Assembly (NCBI GenBank): GCA_020634815.1
Contig: JACKBA010000005.1
Coordinates: 62,001-126,000, forward strand
DNA from: Caldilineaceae bacterium
GTDB lineage: Bacteria; Chloroflexota; Anaerolineae; Caldilineales; Caldilineaceae
DNA: 64,000 nt
Direction: 5' to 3'
Shown here: in pieces, positions 63,971 to 64,000 of the stretch
How the letters are laid out: each line of letters opens with the position of its first letter
Position numbering within the stretch: position 1 is the stretch's first letter
Made by a program: the position numbers and the translations under genes
The notes under the pieces: generated by a model
What the model saw: only the letters and a program-made list of their open reading frames with translations
The model's database searches: none
Told to the model about the DNA's origin: nothing

Positions 63971-64000
63971 TCGCCCTCTCGACCGCGCGTAACCGCGCCT

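Overview
The window looks like chromosome from a GC-rich, non-photosynthetic member of the Chloroflexota, probably Anaerolineae/Caldilineae. This placement is inferred from gene content and protein style: Thr-Pro-rich linkers on secreted propeller proteins, Ala/Pro/Glu-rich lipoprotein linkers, CUT2 and branched-chain amino acid ABC importers, and a glycerol/dihydroxyacetone operon. No rRNA or other marker gene is present to prove it. No tRNA, rRNA, CRISPR array or prophage was seen. One IS630-family insertion sequence is present.

Region 1 (1-16170) carries respiratory complex I in two divergent clusters around a 626-bp promoter region. Leftward run nuoA1, nuoB, a nuoCD fusion, two lower-GC non-nuo genes (a secreted beta-propeller and a lytic-transglycosylase-like protein), then a nuoE-nuoF fusion that leaves the window. 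Rightward run a second nuoA, nuoH, nuoJ, nuoK, a small TPR-like membrane protein, nuoL (with a His-rich loop), nuoM and nuoN, closed by a terminator. nuoG and nuoI are not in the window.

Region 2 (16170-31140) holds a BNR-propeller surface protein, a MurE ligase and a small conserved-looking protein. A leftward sugar-import operon follows (rbsA, rbsC, a binding protein whose whole ligand domain is tandemly duplicated, and a cupin). Then come a four-repeat lipoprotein and an unusual fusion of a glycosidase-like domain, lacking its nucleophile, to an O-antigen-ligase-like membrane domain.

Region 3 (31137-45680) has a CHAT caspase-like protease divergent from a membrane protein. Beside it is a long leftward operon, dhaK-dhaL-glpK-dhaM-glpA-glpB-glpC-panE-like. 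It routes glycerol and dihydroxyacetone to DHAP: GlpK with GlpABC gives G3P then DHAP and quinol, and DhaKLM does PEP-driven phosphorylation. DhaM is a IIA-HPr-EI fusion with a full-length EI, so the phosphorelay needs no separate PTS proteins.

Region 4 (45680-54121) contains rdgB, prs, bactofilin, tpx and plsY. It also has an MBL-fold hydrolase broken by a 29-bp tandem duplication, an ABA4-like/membrane-protein pair behind a perfect palindromic operator, a REP-like hairpin, and an IS630 element inserted exactly in the stop codon of a FAD-dependent oxidoreductase.

Region 5 (54121-64000) holds a complete branched-chain-type amino acid importer (livJ-H-M-G-F) under a full-consensus promoter, then coaE, a small membrane protein, dnaJ, prmA and rsmE. 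Several leftward operon junctions carry palindromes built from short degenerate repeats (AGATTGG-type, CGCCCCT heptamers), which seem to be a genome-specific intergenic element.
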